47,747 nt of DNA, taken from Barthelona sp. PAP020. Its lineage: Eukaryota; Metamonada: BaSk clade. The stretch lies in NCBI GenBank assembly GCA_040182905.1, contig JARQWU010000052.1, positions 1 through 47,747 of the forward strand. The letters are read 5' to 3'. The translations under genes were made by a program, and so were the position numbers. This document shows positions 1 to 9,565 of this stretch, one piece after another. Position 1 is the stretch's first letter; the number at the start of each line of letters is the position of its first letter. Under the pieces are notes generated by a model that was given only the letters and a program-made list of their open reading frames with translations, was not told where the DNA came from and searched no databases.

Positions 1-125
1 TTAGATTTTCTAAGGTAAAGTTCAAACTTTAAAATTTTGCTTTTGCAAAAATACAAAAAAATAGGAATGAAGAATTTCTCCGAAATTCTCCTACTTGATC
101 GTTTCAATTACATTTCAGTCCCTCA
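1..125 (+). repeat. Dispersed non-coding repeat, copy 1
   Basis: This stretch aligns with positions 30075-30200 over about 120 bases with scattered substitutions and small gaps. The shared core is AAAATTTTGCTTTT, followed in both by a stretch containing ATTTCTC and then a (C/A)GTC/CGT-rich part. At 30 kb the copy lies directly upstream of a broken kinase-ankyrin gene, so this may be the promoter or leader of a related gene or gene remnant at the left edge of the window. It has no coding potential that I can support. Confidence 0.6.
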
Positions 126-450
126 ATTCCCCTCCCGGGATTTTGACTGAAATTTGCTGGAATGAGTTTTCTGAGTTTACTTTCTTTGTAAATAAATATT
201 GCTGTTTCACAACTGGACCAATTATTTCCATTTTTTTTTTTTTTTTTTGTTTGTTGAATAAAGTTATGAGAAATCAGAAAAAATCTAAAAAAAAATCTAA
301 AAAATAAAATATTTATAAAAACGTATACATTGGGAAAAAATCTATTAATAAAGTCAAAAAACTACTGAAAATTTAAAAAACAAAAATGAAAACAAAAAGA
401 AAATTCGAAAAGACAATTTTCATCAAAGAAAAAATTATATTTGTGAAAAA
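126..450. other. Non-coding spacer with poly-T and poly-A runs
   Basis: The stretch contains a 17-base T run near 232-248 and A-rich sequence from 280 to 430. The short open frames here are low-complexity and I see no recognisable protein. It lies beyond the 3' end of the minus-strand glutaredoxin-like gene. Confidence 0.5.
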
Positions 451-759
451 TCATGATATACACTCTTCAATCATTTTCTCAAAATCTCCAGTATCAATCA
501 TATATTGTAAATCTTCAATAGTACCAACAAATTTTGAATTCAAACAACATATTGGGAAAATGTCCTTGTATTCTGAATGATTTTTAATAATATTTTGATA
601 TTCTTCATGTCTTTCTGGACAACAAACTAAATCAACTTCATCGATTTGAACAAAAAAAGTTTTGAAGGAAGTAATAATTTCTTCCAATCTATCAGATTGA
701 GATAATTGTCGAACGTTCAAAGATGTTGTATATATTGTTCCAATAGGTGGATTGACCAT
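451..759 (-). CDS. Glutaredoxin-like (SH3BGRL-type) small protein
   Basis: A 102-residue protein with a single thioredoxin-like fold. The start is taken as ATG at 759 (MVNPPIGTIY); the frame is open further upstream but only from a TTG. A first beta strand (IGTIYTTS) is followed by a helix, then a second strand (EVDLVCC). Next come FPICCLNSKFVG, with the cis-proline expected in this fold, and EDLQYMIDTGDFEKMI, which matches the last helix of glutaredoxins. There is no CPYC-type active site, as in the SH3BGRL subfamily, so it is unlikely to be an oxidoreductase. SH3BGRL proteins are small cytosolic adaptors. The family call rests on pattern only; an unrelated thioredoxin-fold protein is possible. 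Confidence 0.6.
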   Translation of the reverse strand: MVNPPIGTIYTTSLNVRQLSQSDRLEEIITSFKTFFVQIDEVDLVCCPERHEEYQNIIKNHSEYKDIFPICCLNSKFVGTIEDLQYMIDTGDFEKMIEECIS

Positions 760-1000
760 TGAAATAATTAGGAAAAAGTGTTTTTGAATTTTCCCTTTCA
801 AACACGATTTACTCTTTTGTCAATCAATTATAATCACTGTAATTTAATAAAATAAATCTGAATAAAAGAATTTAAAATGTGTATTTACAAAATAATTTTG
901 AACAAATTTGTATTCAAACAAAAGATTAATTTAAACAGTTCAATCTACTCATCTATATAATTTATCAAATAATTAAATGACAATTGATTCTCTTTAATTT

Positions 1001-1654
1001 TTAATAGTTCTTATGGTCAACTTCAGAATAAAATTGCCGCAAAAAAGCTTGCATAAAAGCATGTCTTTCTTCTGCTATTTCACGACCAGTTTCAGTATTC
1101 ATTAAATCTTTCAACAACAACAGTTTTTCATGAAAATGACCAATAATTGAAGCAGTAGATTTTTTATAGTCTTCAAAACTCTCATGTAATGTAACACTTT
1201 CATCTGGTACAAACATCTTATGTCCTTTTTTACCACCATACATAAATGTTCTGGCAATACCGATGGCACCAATTGCATCAAGACGATCAGCATCTTGTAC
1301 AATTTTTGCTTCCAACGAAGATGATGATGATTTCACATTTGCGCCTTTAAAACTAACCGATTTTATTATTTCAACAACTTTTTCAATAATTTCATCGTTT
1401 ATTTCAAGTTTTCTCATTGATTTTCTAGCGTTTGGACAATCTTCAACATTATCTTCATCAAATGACAATTTATAATCATCAAAATCATGATATAATGCAG
1501 CTAATTCAACAGTAAATGAATCATGTGGTTCTTCTTCTTTGGAAATAATTTTTGCCATCGAATAAACTCGGAAGGTATGAGCTGCATCATGTCCAGAACT
1601 ATCATTGGAAAAATAATCTTCAACTTCAAGTTTAATCTTGTCGATAATTTGCAT
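1001..1654 (-). CDS. HD-domain metal-dependent phosphohydrolase (YedJ-like)
   Basis: A 217-residue HD-superfamily protein starting at ATG 1654 (MQIIDKIKLEV). The metal-binding set is visible in order: His in GHDAAHTFRV near residues 24-30, the HD pair in LAALYHDFDDYK near residue 57, and a distal Asp in VQDADRLDAIGAIG near residue 128. The DRLDAIGAIGIAR segment is typical of the bacterial YedJ type also found in fungi and protists, members of which act on nucleotides or other phosphoesters; the substrate here is unknown. The length fits the family. It starts 78 bp from the divergent GTPase gene, so the two probably share a promoter region. Confidence 0.85.
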   Translation of the reverse strand: MQIIDKIKLEVEDYFSNDSSGHDAAHTFRVYSMAKIISKEEEPHDSFTVELAALYHDFDDYKLSFDEDNVEDCPNARKSMRKLEINDEIIEKVVEIIKSVSFKGANVKSSSSSLEAKIVQDADRLDAIGAIGIARTFMYGGKKGHKMFVPDESVTLHESFEDYKKSTASIIGHFHEKLLLLKDLMNTETGREIAEERHAFMQAFLRQFYSEVDHKNY

Positions 1655-1732
1655 AAAAGTCAATGGATGAAAAACCAATTATTTTCCTTTTTTTTTTTAA
1701 ACACATTTTCATTTTAGTTTACGCGAATTAAC
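1655..1732. promoter_or_regulatory. Short bidirectional promoter region
   Basis: Only 78 bp separate the starts of the HD hydrolase (minus strand) and the GTPase-like gene (plus strand). The gap holds a T-rich tract. Both promoters must lie here or inside the neighbouring coding sequences. No specific element is recognised. Confidence 0.5.
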
Positions 1733-3799
1733 ATGATTACTGTTGCCTTTATAGGTGATGTTGGAACAGGAAAAAGTTCTTTGATTAGAGCTTTGAATGG
1801 TGAAAAATTTCAAAATGAATACAAAAGGAACGATGAAATTTGTCACACAAAAATATCGCTTGAGAATTTTAAAGATGTAAATACGATAGAAATTCCATTG
1901 AACAAACTTAATGAAATTAAAATTGAAAGATTTGACTTGATTTTTTTTATTTTTGATATGAGAAGAATTGAAACTTTTGATCATATTATTAATGAGTATT
2001 GGAATGTGTTTGATTCAAAATTGAGTAGTTTGGATAAAAAAATTCTAGTTGGTACTCATATGGATCTATGTGTTGATCAAGATGATGGAATATTTGCCAA
2101 AGCAAGAGAAGTTTGTTTACAAAATGGAGGTTTTTTTTCTCAACTCTCTTCATTGACCAAACAAAATTTGAGATTGGTTTCTCGAATCCTTTCTATAAAA
2201 TTATCTGATGTTGGAAGAGATTTTAATTCTCAATTGAACTCAAACATAGGTTCAAGCTCTGATGATATTTCAAAGCAAGTGGAAATTTCAAACAAAGATG
2301 AAAATTCAGAAATACCGCGTATGGAATATTTAGACAAGACTAATTTACCAATTGGGGATATTCCTCGAAGATTTAATCAAAAACCAATAAAAAAACCGTC
2401 TTTTCCAGTTGATGCGTCTTCAATTACTTCTATCAAAACACCTGTTAAGACACCTGACCATGTGATTATTAATGATAACAGAAATACTCGTATTTCCCAT
2501 GTTATTGATTCTCCTTTAGTAAATTCATCAATTATCACTGAAGAAGCATTGCAAAATAGATATCGTGAACTGCAAAAACTTGTTGACGTGTTAGAATCCA
2601 GTAAACCAATGGTAAACCATCTTGAGAATAATATCCCAAACATAGCTAGCTCTCAACACTCTGCTGAGACAATAATCGATTCATTACCAACTGAAACAAA
2701 ATTAATAACTGAAGAAAAAAACTTTCAACTTGAAGACAAAGACAATAAGTTGAATAAAGAAGAAGAAGATGCAAATACTTTGGAATATTCACGCATCCCC
2801 AAACCTATTTTTGAAGAAGATGAAACATATCCAATTTCTAAGCCCCAAATTATTCCTCAGATAAAGATGGAGAAAACACCTTCAATGAACGAAATAACTG
2901 TAGATTCTTTGCCTTTCACTATTGGGGTTGAGAATTCAATTCCAACCGTAAGAACAACTTTGAATGATGAACCTATTGCTACGAATTCAATAAAAAATAA
3001 AAATGGTAAAATACGTAACAATGCCATGTTCAGTGGCCAGCATAATGTAAATAACGAAAAAGTCATTACAACCACCATTGAGTTAATTATTGAAGGTGAT
3101 CGCATTTTGGTAGACATATCTCCAACTGATGATTTGTATGAATTAACGTCTGCTGTTGTTCGTAATATGGGTTTGCCAGTTGCTTTAACGAGTAAAATTT
3201 ATTCTTTGTTGAAGAAGAAATTTGACCAAAGATTCAATCATCCTCCTCACAAAGAATTCGAACCAACAAGATCAGAACCATTTAAACTTGCTACTGCTCG
3301 TAGAAATAAGCAAAAAAACGATAATTTGCCCTTCATAGAGTTAAGAGTACAAGTTTCAAAATTTAAATATGGAAATTTGAGAGTTAGATTGGGAGACGAT
3401 CCAGTTCAGATTACAAATAACTTTTCTGCAATATATAGTTTGTCCAAGCAAAAGAAACAAGAATTATTGAAACAAGTTCAATTGGTTTTACAAGACCTTA
3501 TTGTTGAAACTAGTTCTTTGAATGAAACGACAGGAAATTTTTCAACAGATTCAAAAAGAACACATTCTTATTCCAATAATTCTTCATATACACATTCTCC
3601 TCAAGAATATTCCGAAGAAGATGATCTTTTGGTTGAATTTGAGGTGACAGTAAAGCCAGGAATTGTGGAGTCAATAAAAATCTTTCAAAACTCCAATATT
3701 GATGAGACAATACAAGAATTTTGCAGAAAATATAATTTAGATTACCAGCAACAACAATATTTTGCTGAAATTTTACACAACCATTTGAATAATTCTTAA
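1733..3799 (+). CDS. Atypical small-GTPase-like protein with three C-terminal repeat domains
   Basis: A 688-residue protein. Residues 1-160 resemble a Ras/Rab-type G domain: a P-loop GDVGTGKSS (residues 8-16), a strand FDLIFFIFD where the Walker B strand is expected, GTHMDL in place of NKxD near residue 105, and SSLTK as a G5-like element. No DxxG switch II motif is visible, so GTP hydrolysis is doubtful. Residues about 160-450 are polar and disordered. The C-terminal third contains three similar units of about 60 residues, each with two strands then two helices: near 455-500 (EGDRILVDISPTDD), near 540-590 (IELRVQVSKFKYG) and near 640-688 (LVEFEVTVKPGIVE). The units share a strand, an acidic Asp-containing turn and a C-terminal helix rich in Leu and Lys. 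I do not recognise the repeat family. It may be a ubiquitin-like or other protein-binding module. Confidence 0.6.
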   Translation: MITVAFIGDVGTGKSSLIRALNGEKFQNEYKRNDEICHTKISLENFKDVNTIEIPLNKLNEIKIERFDLIFFIFDMRRIETFDHIINEYWNVFDSKLSSLDKKILVGTHMDLCVDQDDGIFAKAREVCLQNGGFFSQLSSLTKQNLRLVSRILSIKLSDVGRDFNSQLNSNIGSSSDDISKQVEISNKDENSEIPRMEYLDKTNLPIGDIPRRFNQKPIKKPSFPVDASSITSIKTPVKTPDHVIINDNRNTRISHVIDSPLVNSSIITEEALQNRYRELQKLVDVLESSKPMVNHLENNIPNIASSQHSAETIIDSLPTETKLITEEKNFQLEDKDNKLNKEEEDANTLEYSRIPKPIFEEDETYPISKPQIIPQIKMEKTPSMNEITVDSLPFTIGVENSIPTVRTTLNDEPIATNSIKNKNGKIRNNAMFSGQHNVNNEKVITTTIELIIEGDRILVDISPTDDLYELTSAVVRNMGLPVALTSKIYSLLKKKFDQRFNHPPHKEFEPTRSEPFKLATARRNKQKNDNLPFIELRVQVSKFKYGNLRVRLGDDPVQITNNFSAIYSLSKQKKQELLKQVQLVLQDLIVETSSLNETTGNFSTDSKRTHSYSNNSSYTHSPQEYSEEDDLLVEFEVTVKPGIVESIKIFQNSNIDETIQEFCRKYNLDYQQQQYFAEILHNHLNNS

Positions 3800-4239
3800 T
3801 TAGTCCATTCATCTTTTTATATTTTTTGTAAACTTTTCATTTTTTTTTTTTTTTTACCTGAATAATCTTTATAAAAGAATTGCAGTATTAATGACCTTTA
3901 ATTTTCTCTGTTTCAAGCAAGCTTTCTTTTCGAACAAAAAGGAAAGGATTTATCACACTTCAACCAAATGAAATGAACAATTTTGGTTTAATCTTGCCAA
4001 TTAGAGATGAAATTTTTGGAAAATGCTTCAAGCCAAATCCTCTGTTTTAGCAAAAGCAAAATTTAAAACTGACAACTTTTTTCCCCAGAATGGGCAAAGA
4101 TTGAAAACAAAGAATCTTTGAATATTGTTGTTCAAATGGGCAATGTTACCTTTGTTAACTTATAGGTACAGTGCTTCTTGGATCGAAAATAGTTGTATAT
4201 ATCAACAATATTCAAAGGAAAAAAAAACATATATATCCA
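3800..4239. other. Intergenic region between convergent genes, with a possible repeat fragment
   Basis: Lies between the 3' ends of the GTPase-like gene and ARL1. It holds a T run at 3839-3855 and, on the minus strand at about 4030-4090, a short match to the core of the dispersed repeat (AAATTTTGCTTTTGC) found at 1-125 and 30075-30200. Beyond the core the match is weak. No gene is supported. Confidence 0.4.
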
Positions 4240-4824
4240 TTATTTTATCTGTGAAACGATCCATTCCAAAACAGAATTCAAATTTGTTTGATCTTTTCCA
4301 GATGTTCTAAAAACGGCCCATGTGTGTGACGTGATTTGTGCTAAATCCATCTGTTTACACATTTCAGCGGTGTCAATAGCATCATCTAAATCACATTTAT
4401 TGGCTAATATGCATATTTTGGATTCAACTAAGGGATCTTCTTCTAAAAGAGCAAACAATTCTTGTTTAGCTAAATGTAATCTGTTCACATCAGTGGCATC
4501 AACAACAAACATTATTGCCGCAACATCATGATAATGACGTCTCCAAAATGGTCGAAGATAATCTTGTCCTCCAAGATCCCAAGCTTGGAATTCAACCCCG
4601 TTAAATTCAAATGTTTCCATTGTAAATGCAATTGTTGGTCGAACTTCCAAAAATTTACCTAGAGATATTTGATACAAAATTGTAGTTTTTCTAAAATTTG
4701 TTAGTTAAAGAATCATAAAATTATAATACCCAGCATTATCTAATCCTAAAATTAACAATCGATTTGATCTCTTTCCACCGATCTTTGCAACTAAATCTTT
4801 AACTTTTGAAAATAATGGTCCCAT
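4240..4824 (-). CDS. ARL1: ARL1-type ADP-ribosylation-factor-like GTPase (two exons)
   Basis: Exon 1 runs from ATG 4824 to 4730 and exon 2 from 4690 to 4240; joining them across the intron at 4691-4729 gives a 181-residue protein, the normal ARF-family length. It starts MGPLFSKVKD, with Gly2 available for myristoylation and an amphipathic start. The splice junction completes the P-loop GLDNAGKTT. Then follow PTI in switch I, WDLGGQ in switch II (with RPFWRRHY after it), and NKCDL as the base-binding motif; RTSGKDQTN takes the place of the SAK region. LLEEDPLVESKICILANK resembles ARL1 more than ARF1. ARL1 works at the trans-Golgi, recruiting GRIP golgins. It could be another ARL subfamily. The 5' end faces GAA1, 102 bp away. 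Confidence 0.88.
4691..4729 (-). other. 39-nt spliceosomal intron in ARL1
   Basis: On the minus strand it begins GTATTATAA and ends AAATTTTAG, with ACTAAC, a consensus branch-point sequence, 13 nt before its 3' end. Removing it restores the exact GLDNAGKTT P-loop reading frame; retaining it gives an in-frame stop. It is the only intron in the window I can demonstrate. Confidence 0.9.
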
Positions 4825-4926
4825 TGATAATTCGTTCAAATATTCACAAAATCGAATACAATTCAATAAACAAACACAAAAAGTCCAAAAAAAAAAGGAA
4901 ATGATTTTTGAACGTTTCTTTTTTTA
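4825..4926. promoter_or_regulatory. Bidirectional promoter region between ARL1 and GAA1
   Basis: A 102-bp gap between two divergent starts, containing A-rich then T-rich tracts. Both products act in the secretory pathway, so co-regulation is plausible, but no defined element is seen. Confidence 0.4.
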
Positions 4927-6483
4927 ATGAACTATTTCCAAGTTAATGTTTTAATTATTAGCATATTATCTGTTTTAATACCATTATTTATCGATAATCT
5001 TTCTACAAATGAAATATCAGAGAGGAATTTTCTTACTCCAACTAAATATCAATTTAACAGTACATTATTTAATAAATATAATAAAAGAAAAATAGAAACT
5101 GTGAGTGATTTAGTGCAGAATTTACCGAAAAAATTGTCAAGAATTGAATTGAGCTATTGTGATAGACCATTTCATGTTTTGATTGACAAGTCAAGATACA
5201 CATATTCTTCAGAAAGTATAATATTTGCATATGATACACAATATTCACAGAATGTTTCTTTTGATCTTCAAAATGTTTTTGAAATATTTGGTTATGTCAG
5301 TGACTATTTGGTTGATCAAGTTCGTGATATTTTTTATATTATTGGCCAATCAGATTTTAGCTCTAATTGTGATTCATTTGATCAATTTACCAAAGATTGG
5401 TACAGTGGAAAATTGAAGTTCAATTATGGCAGGATATTCACTGCTATAGGTTTGGGTAATATGTACTCTATGGATAGTTTCATTGATCAAAACCATATTA
5501 AAACAACCCTTGGAATTCAAACCGTTTCTATTCATGGTTTTTCATCTAATTTGGATTTGGCCAATATTGTCATCACACAGGCTTACAAATTTCATATTCA
5601 TGTTGATGCTTCTCCTTTTAATTTTGTAAACAAGTATTTAACTGCATTTCAACAAGTCTTGCCTGTCCCTTTAAGTCCAGCATTTTCATTTGGAAGGTTG
5701 GAAGCAGATTCCATTGGAATATACTTGAAAGGTAGACATGATAACACGCATATAAGTGAACAAATAAGAAGCCACAATTGTAAACGGATAATTCCTCTAT
5801 TTGTATCTCTATTTCAGTTATTAAATAATGCTGATGAAGAATTCCATCAATCAGAGTGGTTGGCAATGCAAATGTCAGGATTTGAATATGTTGAATTTTC
5901 ATCCCTTGTGATGGTGCATCTTGTCCTTATAATTTTGTTAATTCTTGCATTGTTTTTGTTGAGGAACGAAATTCAAGGCATTGAAAATTCTAAAGATTTT
6001 CAAAAATTTATTCTGTATCAATTTTGTTTATTTGTAGTTATGATTATTGCATGTGAAGTATTTTCCTTAGTTGAGATTAAATTTTTATTGGTATTTGGTG
6101 TCTTGATTTTTTTCTCTTTTGTTTCTTTTTTGATACATCAAAAAACCGATAGATTGGGTACTTTCACTGTCTTAAATGTTCAAAACATTCTCAAAATTTT
6201 GTTTTTTGTCAGTCATTGTTTTCTTATTCGTGATCCAGTTGGAATTTTTTATGGTTTATTGGGTTTAACCAATGTTTTCAGCCCTTTTATCTTGGTTAAA
6301 ATCATCTCAGTCTATCTAACCCAAATGAATCATCAGTATTCTTTAAAATTGTTGTTCACATACTCTCCCAAACTCTTTATTTTTTGTTCCTTTGTTATGG
6401 TACCTTCTTTTGTTTCCTTTATAGCTGTAATTTTCAAACGAATTTCAATTCGTCTTAAATTTGGTAAATTTAAAGATATTTGA
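4927..6483 (+). CDS. GAA1: GPI transamidase subunit GAA1 homologue
   Basis: A 518-residue multi-pass ER membrane protein. A signal-anchor lies at residues 8-23 (VLIISILSVLIPLFI). A large lumenal domain follows, with SNLDLANIV near residue 200, which corresponds to the PNLDL motif of GPAA1, then the FGRLEADSIGIYLKG segment corresponding to the RVEALTLRG part. FHQSEWL near residue 300 matches the LHQSFF-type motif just before the membrane domain. At least five hydrophobic helices fill residues 325-505. GAA1 binds the GPI lipid and the substrate C terminus in the transamidase complex with GPI8/PIG-K, GPI16, GAB1 and GPI17. Its presence implies that the organism makes GPI-anchored proteins. It is shorter than human GPAA1 (621 residues) but has the same layout. 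Confidence 0.82.
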   Translation: MNYFQVNVLIISILSVLIPLFIDNLSTNEISERNFLTPTKYQFNSTLFNKYNKRKIETVSDLVQNLPKKLSRIELSYCDRPFHVLIDKSRYTYSSESIIFAYDTQYSQNVSFDLQNVFEIFGYVSDYLVDQVRDIFYIIGQSDFSSNCDSFDQFTKDWYSGKLKFNYGRIFTAIGLGNMYSMDSFIDQNHIKTTLGIQTVSIHGFSSNLDLANIVITQAYKFHIHVDASPFNFVNKYLTAFQQVLPVPLSPAFSFGRLEADSIGIYLKGRHDNTHISEQIRSHNCKRIIPLFVSLFQLLNNADEEFHQSEWLAMQMSGFEYVEFSSLVMVHLVLIILLILALFLLRNEIQGIENSKDFQKFILYQFCLFVVMIIACEVFSLVEIKFLLVFGVLIFFSFVSFLIHQKTDRLGTFTVLNVQNILKILFFVSHCFLIRDPVGIFYGLLGLTNVFSPFILVKIISVYLTQMNHQYSLKLLFTYSPKLFIFCSFVMVPSFVSFIAVIFKRISIRLKFGKFKDI

Positions 6484-7400
6484 AAGTTTGGATGATAAAT
6501 GTTCCTGTGTGCTTTTTTTTTATCATTCTTCACCCAAAATTGCAATTGAATTCATCCAAAAGAAAGATCTCATTAGCTCATTCTAATTGGTTTATGGTGC
6601 TCAAAAAAGGGATAGTTTTGGTTTGTTGTCTAACTTAAAGAAAAAAAACTAAGATGCGAATACAAACTCATCAAATTCTGTTCATTTGCTAATATTTTCA
6701 TCATTCTTAATTCTTCATTCGTCAAATTGCGTTTTTTATTCAAAAGAATCATCTTGCAATCTATGAATAAGGTGATGATGAGAACTTTTGAGGGCCTTTT
6801 TGCACATATAATCTTTATCACACACGTACATATTGATTCGTCCAGATTGTGTTAAATTTTTCAACCGTTAAGTAATCAATGTATTTCTCTTTTTTCACCA
6901 GTGGTTTATCATGTTTGAAGTCAATCTCTTCTCTCCTTGAAAATCATTTCTCAAAATATTTCTTTGTGAAGTCAGTCCTGTTGATACAATCCTCAAGTTG
7001 GCTAATTAATATAACCATATGACAAAAAAACTTGAAATTTATTGAAATTGATAAATCCACCACCTCGATATAAAAGACCTTTGGTTAGCTTGACCAATGT
7101 TGATTTCACTGAAGTCAAGTTCAAGAAAAATAATTTGTGGAAGAAAAATTGAAAAATCACCCTTAGATATCCTTAAATTCAAAAGTTGTTGGACTAAGAA
7201 TTAAATGTGGCAGTATTTGAATGCAGTGTTTTGCGGAACAACTCCTTGTATAATTGTTAGTTTAAAACACAGTCAAACGTTAATAAAGAATGCGAATCAG
7301 TTTCGTGAATCAATTTGTGCATCACCTAAACGCTCAAAATTAAATGTCTGTTGACTGTAGATCCAAATAAAATACGTCTATGCTTGAACTTAAAAAGTAA
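6484..7400. other. 0.9-kb intergenic region
   Basis: Lies between convergent genes (GAA1 and a minus-strand unknown). The composition is AT-rich but less homopolymeric than other spacers. Short frames here show no protein-like pattern. I see no RNA gene or repeat. Confidence 0.5.
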
Positions 7401-9242
7401 TCACTTTACTGTGTTTAAATCATAGTATAAATTGCAATGGGTGCCATCATTAGTGTTGGATTCAGGAAAGCTGCTGCTGCTTGATGGGAAATATGGATAA
7501 ACAGTTGAATGTGTTGGTGGGGAAAATATCTCCACCTGTAAGTCTACTTGATGAACTTTTTTCTTTTTGTTCCTTTTTTTCTGATTGTCATTGGCGAATT
7601 CCATCACATCCATACTCTTGGCAACCTTGGGTCCAAACTCATTGTTCGAATCAGAAACGATGGGTAAAGAATTTTTCAAAGATACACAGTTTGGTGATTG
7701 ATTAGGAACTTCATGAACTTCCCCATCTTCATCCAGATGTTCAACATGTTCCACATTGCTAAATGTGCTAATGTTCTCAATTAAAACATCCCAAACCAAA
7801 TCCAAATTTTTGCATGTTGAATGATCTATTTCACAACTTTCCACAACTTTTTTATGCAATTGCTTTGCTGCTCTTAATAGTTCTAAAACCTCAAGAATCG
7901 ACACCTTATCATTCTCAACTGGAACAGTAGAATGTGAAGAACTGTTTCTCCTTTCTGTACCTTTTAAAAGCACCGTGTTTTTTAGATCGTCTGAGATTTT
8001 GCTAGAGATAAATGAAAGTGTTGAATTATCCATAAAATTGTGACAAAGTCTGTTCAATATCTCTTCAAATTGTGTCTTTGAAAAAGATAAAGGGGATTCA
8101 GGCTCATCTATAATATTTGAATCAGAAATATCGTTATTAAATAAAGAAAAATCATTTTCACTATCCCCAATACTAGAATAAGTATTGACATCATCAATAA
8201 CATCAATATTTGATAGATTATCAACACTTCCTGATAAATTACTGCTCATAGTTGTAAGTCCGACGTATTGAGAAGTTGAAATATCTCTAACATCAGATGA
8301 ATAATCTTCAAATCTTAAATTTTCCGTTTCACATTCAGATTCTGCTTCAATATCCCCATTATTTTCAGTTTCCTCGATTTTCTTGGCAACATCCTCATTT
8401 ACATCACTATTTGAGGCAATTAATGATTCAGTTTTGGTAGATTCGTCAACTTTTAAAATAAAAGAATTTGTTCTTTTTTTCTCTTCTTCAACAACATCAA
8501 AAATTTTGTGGTTCAATACTTTATCAGAAAAATTCCCAAAATTTTGAGGAAAACTTTGGGAGATATTTTCATCTTGAGTTTGATTTGCACAAAGACTATT
8601 CATATTACTGTTGGAATTCAAAGACACAATTCTTTGATATTTTTTCAAATTATCAATATTTAAAACAGAATTATCATTTAAAAACCTGTAATTACTTCGA
8701 AGAAACTCCATAGTATTCTTATTTCGCTGATCATTTTTATCCAATTTTTGAAAATATTCTGCAAACCTATATCTATTTTTTAAACATATTTCTTCACTAG
8801 GAACAACAATATTGAGAGAATCTAAAGAAAATAAAACAAAGCATGATAATGTAAAAAGATTCTTTGTGGTAGTGGTGAATTTAAGTTCAATATTTGAGCA
8901 TTTATCATTCTTTGAAAAAGATATATGATGTAAATAATTATCAGAAGAATTTTGAAATGGTATTCCTTTTGAAGAATGTAATTGCTTACGATTAATAGAA
9001 TTTGATGTCTCAATAAGTTTAGAAGTACAAATTAACGATATTCCATCAATATATTGAGGTTCTGGTATGAAAACTCTCAATATACAAGATGTTAATCGAA
9101 TTGAAACTCTTTTAAATGTTAATAAATTAGTATTATCATATAATTCTATTATAATTTTTGGATCAAAAGTTTTAATACTCTGAAATATGCATGTATGTAA
9201 AAAATCTCCAGATTGAACTGACCAGTTCGAGTGAATATTCAT
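7401..9242 (-). CDS. Large unknown protein with a structured N terminus and disordered acidic body
   Basis: A 613-residue product starting at ATG 9242 (MNIHSNWSVQSG). I do not recognise it. Residues 1-150 alternate short hydrophobic strands (for example FKRVSIRLTSCILRVFIP) and look like a beta-rich domain, possibly C2- or PH-like. Residues 150-370 are Asn/Ser/Asp/Glu-rich. A helical segment around 390-490 (KTQFEEILNRLCHNF, VSILEVLELLRAAKQL) could form a small helical domain. The end is Lys-rich (KKRNKKKK) and then Ser-rich. The long uninterrupted frame supports a real gene. Its start lies 323 bp from the divergent TOG-protein gene. Confidence 0.65.
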   Translation of the reverse strand: MNIHSNWSVQSGDFLHTCIFQSIKTFDPKIIIELYDNTNLLTFKRVSIRLTSCILRVFIPEPQYIDGISLICTSKLIETSNSINRKQLHSSKGIPFQNSSDNYLHHISFSKNDKCSNIELKFTTTTKNLFTLSCFVLFSLDSLNIVVPSEEICLKNRYRFAEYFQKLDKNDQRNKNTMEFLRSNYRFLNDNSVLNIDNLKKYQRIVSLNSNSNMNSLCANQTQDENISQSFPQNFGNFSDKVLNHKIFDVVEEEKKRTNSFILKVDESTKTESLIASNSDVNEDVAKKIEETENNGDIEAESECETENLRFEDYSSDVRDISTSQYVGLTTMSSNLSGSVDNLSNIDVIDDVNTYSSIGDSENDFSLFNNDISDSNIIDEPESPLSFSKTQFEEILNRLCHNFMDNSTLSFISSKISDDLKNTVLLKGTERRNSSSHSTVPVENDKVSILEVLELLRAAKQLHKKVVESCEIDHSTCKNLDLVWDVLIENISTFSNVEHVEHLDEDGEVHEVPNQSPNCVSLKNSLPIVSDSNNEFGPKVAKSMDVMEFANDNQKKRNKKKKVHQVDLQVEIFSPPTHSTVYPYFPSSSSSFPESNTNDGTHCNLYYDLNTVK

Positions 9243-9565
9243 ATTTCTTTTTGGTCAAATCAAATTGAATAATCTATCAATACAAAAAATGATTGGAAAA
9301 TAGAAAACAAGAAAAAATTGAAGAAAAACTCAATCTTTTTATCTACCTAAAAAAACAAGATTTTTGGAGGAGTTTGAAGATACTTTGAACAATGCTTTAA
9401 GATTTTTTTTTAAATTTTCCCTTAATCCTCAAAAAATTTTAATATTTCAAAAAAGTAACATCTGAATGATTAAAACATTCAATTGGTCAAAGTGCTTAAA
9501 AGAATAAAATGTGTTATTCTTCTGAAACGGAAAATTGATTTTGATTTGTATTAATTTTGAAAGGG
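9243..9565. promoter_or_regulatory. Divergent intergenic promoter region
   Basis: A 323-bp AT-rich region between the divergent unknown gene and the TOG-protein gene. It must hold both promoters. No motif stands out. Confidence 0.4.
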
